A DNA stretch of 7,022 nucleotides from the NCBI GenBank assembly GCA_963660615.1, contig CAVKYE010000029.1:1-7022 (forward strand). The letters are read 5' to 3'. This document shows positions 4,565 to 7,022 of this stretch, piece after piece (the first letter of the stretch is position 1; every line of letters begins with the position of its first letter). The notes under the pieces were generated by a model. The model saw only the letters and a program-made list of their open reading frames with translations. It was not told the origin of the DNA and searched no databases. Both the position numbers and the translations under genes were made by a program. The stretch is from Coprosoma sp963660615. GTDB lineage: Bacteria > Bacillota_I > Bacilli_A > RF39 > UBA660.

Positions 4565-5436
4565 TATTAAGAGATGTTAGAAAAAATAAAATAAAAACAG
4601 TATTTATAATATGCTTATTCTTTGCATTTATTGCAACAGTTATTTACTTCATATCGTTATTAATTTTTGATAATATTTACATAGCCGCATTTATTGGAAT
4701 CATGATATCGGGAATTTCAGCTTTTGTTTCCTATTATAACTCTGACAAAATGATATTAAGTATAAACAATGCAAGAGAAGCTAATCGCGAAGAATTCTTA
4801 CAACTTAATGTTTCATTAGAAGCCTTGTGCATAAGTGCCGGTCTTCCAATGCCAAAACTTTATGTAATGGACACCCCAGCACTAAACGCTTTTGCAACAG
4901 GGAGAAATCCAAAACATGCTGTGGTTTGCGTGACAACAGGATTACTTAATAAGTTGGATAAATATGAATTAGAGGGAGTTCTAGCACATGAGCTATCACA
5001 TATAAAAAATTATGATATTCTAGTTTCAACAATATCAATTGTTATGGTTGGATTTGTCGCAATTATGGCAGACATGGTATCTCACAGCCTCATATATGGT
5101 GGAAATAGTGAGGATAACAAAGCAAGTGCCTTATTGCAAATTGTTGGAATTATTTTTATCGTATTATCACCAATAGCTGCATCATTGCTCAACCTAGCAA
5201 TATCTCGCAATCGAGAATATTTAGCCGATGCAAGTGCTGTCGAAATCACACGTAATAAAGAAGGATTAATAAATGCATTAAAAAAATTGGAGACATCAAA
5301 TGAACCAATGAATATTAATAAAGCAACAGAATCACTATTTATAGTAAACCCACTTAAGGGCAACGACAAAGATTCAATCTGGAGCACCCATCCAAACACA
5401 TCAAATAGAATAAAAAAATTAGAACAAATCAGCTAA
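4561..5436 (+). CDS. htpX: HtpX-like M48 family zinc metalloprotease
   Basis: Integral-membrane zinc protease of 291 aa expected to degrade misfolded or damaged membrane proteins. Two N-terminal membrane helices (about 13-35 and 40-58) precede the catalytic domain. VLAHELSHIKNYD contains the zinc motif HELSH (H143, E144, H147), and E219 in RNREYLAD is the expected third zinc ligand. Two further hydrophobic segments lie at about 153-175 and 190-213, the usual HtpX layout. LPMPKLYVMDTPALNAFATG (95-114) and the C-terminal STHPNTSNRI (275-284) are also family hallmarks. Length matches the family. The ATG overlaps the lemA stop, with AAAGGTGGA (4546-4554) 6 bases upstream, so expression follows lemA. 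The stop codon lies inside the terminator stem. Confidence 0.95.
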   Translation: MILRDVRKNKIKTVFIICLFFAFIATVIYFISLLIFDNIYIAAFIGIMISGISAFVSYYNSDKMILSINNAREANREEFLQLNVSLEALCISAGLPMPKLYVMDTPALNAFATGRNPKHAVVCVTTGLLNKLDKYELEGVLAHELSHIKNYDILVSTISIVMVGFVAIMADMVSHSLIYGGNSEDNKASALLQIVGIIFIVLSPIAASLLNLAISRNREYLADASAVEITRNKEGLINALKKLETSNEPMNINKATESLFIVNPLKGNDKDSIWSTHPNTSNRIKKLEQIS

Positions 5437-5452
5437 AATTTAGCTGTTTTTT
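5430..5452 (+). terminator. Rho-independent terminator after htpX
   Basis: CAGCTAAA (5430-5437) and TTTAGCTG (5439-5446) are perfect arms, followed by six T (5447-5452). Because the arms are nearly contiguous, the real hairpin probably uses 6-7 pairs and a small loop. The htpX stop TAA (5434-5436) is in the left arm. Confidence 0.8.
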
Positions 5453-5494
5453 CTTTGAAATTTTAATGATATTGTAGCAGAATTTTATAAAATA

Positions 5495-5503
5495 TGGTAT
5501 CAT
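5495..5503 (+). promoter_or_regulatory. Putative extended -10 promoter for the thioredoxin-like gene
   Basis: TGGTATCAT is an extended -10 (TGnTATCAT). The best -35-like hexamer, TTGTAG (5472-5477), is 20 bases away, too far to be convincing. The start of transcription would fall near 5510, right at the ribosome binding site AGGAGGT (5509-5515), so either the leader is minimal or another start is used. A promoter is expected because a strong terminator lies just upstream. Confidence 0.4.
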
Positions 5504-5521
5504 TATATAGGAGGTAAAATC

Positions 5522-6379
5522 ATGAATGAAAACAAGAGACTACTAATTATGTTTGCAGTCATTGCCGTAATAATCATCATTGGATTATTAATTGCCTTTT
5601 GGCCAACCAAAGATAACACATTTGCATGCAATGTCAAAGCAGATGGTAATTATGAAAAATTAGGTAAGGTTAATTATAAACAATATCAATGCTTATACAA
5701 GACAAACCAAAAAAATGCTTTAGTGGTATCTAACAAAATGACTGATAAGAAAAAAGAATCATTAAATAAAGCCGCTAAGAAAGTTAGCCATGCAGTGTAT
5801 TATTTAGATACAGAATCTTTGAGCAATGAAGAATTACAAAATGTTAAAAAAGAATTGAAATATAGTGATAAATCATTTACAAAAGATGTTATAATCATTA
5901 TAAAAAATAATAAAATAGTAGATTTTAAAGAAAACATTTTGGATAATGAAGAGGATATCTACAATTATCTTAAAGAATCAAAAATAGCAAAATTTACTTG
6001 CGATGTTCAAAGCGATAAAGATTACAAAAACATAGGAGAAGTAGATTATGATGAGTATCAATGTTTATATGAAAGTGAAGAAGCATTTGCCATTATACTT
6101 TCTCAAACTACATGTAGCTACTGTAAAGCATTTAAGCCTGTCATTAATGAATACGTAGGTAAAAATAACTTACCAATTTATAAAATTGAAATAAACGAGC
6201 TCTCAGAAAGTGATAGAAATGCTCTAACATCTTCACTTAGTTACTTTGATGATAATGATAGCTGGGGAACCCCACTTACATTAGGAATAAAAAACAAAAA
6301 AGTTGTTGCAAATATAAGTGGTTATACAGAAGATGAAGGAACAATTTCAAAATTCTTTGAAGATCTAGGATTAAAATAA
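5522..6379 (+). CDS. Membrane-anchored protein with tandem thioredoxin-like domains, first one degenerate
   Basis: Protein of 285 aa with a short cytoplasmic N-terminus and one membrane helix (about 8-27), placing the rest outside the membrane. Two homologous units follow. Unit 1 (about 34-150) begins FACNVKADGNYEKLGKVNYK and unit 2 (about 158-285) begins FTCDVQSDKDYKNIGEVDYD; both continue with YQCLY. Unit 2 carries the active site TTCSYCKAF (C198, C201) and the cis-Pro site GTP (P251) of thioredoxin folds. Unit 1 has NKMTDKKKE where CXXC should be and KDVIII where TP should be, so it cannot do dithiol chemistry. A second cysteine pair is kept in both units (C36/C57 and C160/C181). The likely role is thiol-disulfide exchange on exported proteins, but the substrate is unknown. 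AGGAGGT lies 6 bases before ATG. Single gene between two terminators. Confidence 0.8.
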   Translation: MNENKRLLIMFAVIAVIIIIGLLIAFWPTKDNTFACNVKADGNYEKLGKVNYKQYQCLYKTNQKNALVVSNKMTDKKKESLNKAAKKVSHAVYYLDTESLSNEELQNVKKELKYSDKSFTKDVIIIIKNNKIVDFKENILDNEEDIYNYLKESKIAKFTCDVQSDKDYKNIGEVDYDEYQCLYESEEAFAIILSQTTCSYCKAFKPVINEYVGKNNLPIYKIEINELSESDRNALTSSLSYFDDNDSWGTPLTLGIKNKKVVANISGYTEDEGTISKFFEDLGLK

Positions 6380-6401
6380 TGACCAAGTGTCATTATTTTT
6401 T
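6375..6401 (+). terminator. Rho-independent terminator after the thioredoxin-like gene
   Basis: AATAATGAC (6375-6383) and GTCATTATT (6389-6397) form a 9-bp stem with a 5-base loop, followed by a T-run to 6401. The gene's stop TAA (6377-6379) is inside the left arm. Confidence 0.85.
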
Positions 6402-6436
6402 GCTTATCACTTTATATTTAAGTAGGCTGTGATAAA

Positions 6437-6691
6437 ATGGAATTTTTAAATTACATTACCGATAATAAACTTATTTTAATTCCAGCATTGTATATTATTG
6501 GCTATATAATAAAAAATACTTCACTCATAAAGGACAAATATATACCACTAATTTTATTATTCATAGCCACTATACTATCAATATTTATGGGGAAAGATAC
6601 CATCATCAACATTATAATACAGGGTATATTAGTATCTGGAACAACAGTATTTACAAATCAAATGATAGTTCAAGCAAATAAAAATTATTAA
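6437..6691 (+). CDS. Hol44-type (Phage_holin_5_2-like) small membrane protein
   Basis: Small protein of 84 aa with three hydrophobic segments (about 11-28, 35-51 and 56-73). LILIPALYIIGYIIKNT (12-28), KDKYIPLILLFIATILSI (32-49) and IIQGILVSGTTVFTNQ (60-75) followed by a short charged tail fit the Hol44 holin family (holin superfamily V) closely, and the length is normal. Holins open the membrane to release murein hydrolases, but no endolysin lies beside this one. It is outside the prophage boundary at 2691 and has a different family from the prophage holin. Only a weak AAGTAGG (6420-6426) lies 10 bases before ATG, and a TGATAAAAT element overlaps the start codon. It may be a phage remnant or a host-adopted holin with another export role. 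Confidence 0.75.
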   Translation: MEFLNYITDNKLILIPALYIIGYIIKNTSLIKDKYIPLILLFIATILSIFMGKDTIINIIIQGILVSGTTVFTNQMIVQANKNY

Positions 6692-6770
6692 ATAAGTTTA
6701 AAAATACAAAAAATAAATATACCCAAATATGTATTATGATAATGTTACCCATTTTGTCAGAAAATTTCAA

Positions 6771-6799
6771 AATAAAAAAACCGCTGAAAAACAACGGTT
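6771..6799 (-). terminator. Rho-independent terminator of tRNA-Ala
   Basis: On the minus strand AACCGTTG pairs with CAGCGGTT (one G-U pair) around a 5-base loop (plus-strand arms 6779-6786 and 6792-6799), followed by a run of seven T. It begins 11 bases after the tRNA CCA end. The 6692-6770 stretch before it holds nothing I can identify. Confidence 0.85.
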
Positions 6800-6810
6800 A
6801 ATAATCATAT

Positions 6811-6887
6811 TGGTGGAGAATAAGGGACTCGAACCCTTGACCCCCTGCGTGCAAAGCAGGTGCTCTAGCCAACTGAGCTAATTCCCC
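6811..6887 (-). tRNA. tRNA-Ala, anticodon UGC
   Basis: A 77-base gene with encoded CCA. The acceptor stem GGGGAAT pairs with ATTCTCC (one G-U), the D-arm has AGCTCAGTTGGCTAGAGC, the anticodon stem CCTGC/GCAGG encloses TTTGCAC (anticodon TGC), and the T-arm has GGTTCGAGTCC. All four arms fold normally. Anticodon UGC reads the alanine GCN codons. It has its own promoter and terminator and appears to be a single-gene transcription unit. Confidence 0.97.
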
Positions 6888-6903
6888 AATCAATTACTAA
6901 TCA

Positions 6904-6932
6904 AGTATAGCATGATATCAAAAAAAAAGCAA
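6904..6932 (-). promoter_or_regulatory. Promoter of tRNA-Ala
   Basis: On the minus strand TTGCTT (6932-6927) and TATACT (6909-6904) are 17 bases apart, with TG one base before the -10 (TGCTATACT, extended -10). Transcription would start near 6897, about ten bases before the tRNA 5' end. Confidence 0.85.
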
Positions 6933-6986
6933 CACATTTTGCTGAAATTATGAAAAAAAATATAATCTGTAAATTTTTATTGAAAG

Positions 6987-7003
6987 TGCACAATTAATGT
7001 GCA
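6987..7003. repeat. Short palindrome upstream of the tRNA-Ala promoter
   Basis: TGCACA (6987-6992) and TGTGCA (6998-7003) are perfect inverted arms around ATTAA, with no T-run. It could be a protein-binding site for a gene beyond the window. The rest of 6933-7022 shows no gene that I can support. Confidence 0.3.
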
Positions 7004-7022
7004 ATAAGTTTAAGAAACATAT

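Noticed and set aside
5082..5399. 105-codon minus-strand frame opposite htpX.
   Set aside because: It is antisense to the catalytic domain of a clear HtpX protease and has no independent start signals.
1..7022. CRISPR array, insertion sequence or rRNA.
   Set aside because: No regularly spaced repeats of CRISPR length, no transposase frame with terminal inverted repeats and no rRNA sequence could be seen.

Overview
The DNA is very A+T-rich, uses the standard bacterial code (TGA is a stop, TGG codes Trp) and carries Gram-positive style ribosome binding sites (AAAGGAGGT, AGGAGGT). Gene content (lemA-htpX pair, Hol44-type holin, low-GC phage lysis genes) points to a low-GC Firmicute or Mollicutes-related Bacilli or Clostridia genome. 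I cannot name the species.

Left part, positions 1 to about 2691: the right end of an integrated prophage. In order: the last codons of an unidentified upstream phage gene, a holin, a DUF6275-like small protein, an N-acetylmuramoyl-L-alanine amidase endolysin, and a strong terminator. Next comes a separately promoted two-gene cassette: a Panacea-domain (SocA/DUF4065-like) putative antitoxin overlapping a small unknown protein that is its likely toxin. The prophage ends at CTTCCCGACCA (2681-2691), the exact 3' acceptor strand plus CCA of a Firmicutes-type tRNA-Pro without the rest of the tRNA. It is followed by the likely displaced tRNA terminator. I read this as the attR scar of integration into a tRNA-Pro gene.

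Middle part, 2692 to about 4000: host-side flank. It holds a poorly supported hydrophobic reading frame and, on the minus strand, a full-length MvaI/BcnI-like restriction endonuclease with no methyltransferase in view. That gene has its own terminator, and a 28-bp palindrome sits against its ribosome binding site.

Right part, 4000 to 7022: plus-strand chromosomal genes. lemA and htpX form a translationally coupled operon. A membrane-anchored protein with two tandem thioredoxin-like domains follows; the first domain has lost its CXXC and cis-Pro and the second keeps CSYC. A small Hol44-type holin-like membrane protein comes next. A minus-strand tRNA-Ala(UGC), with clear promoter and terminator, closes the window.

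Functionally there are three blocks: phage lysis (holin, endolysin), genome-conflict genes (Panacea pair in the prophage, orphan nuclease beside it), and envelope maintenance (LemA, HtpX, thioredoxin-like protein). No CRISPR array, insertion sequence or rRNA was seen.
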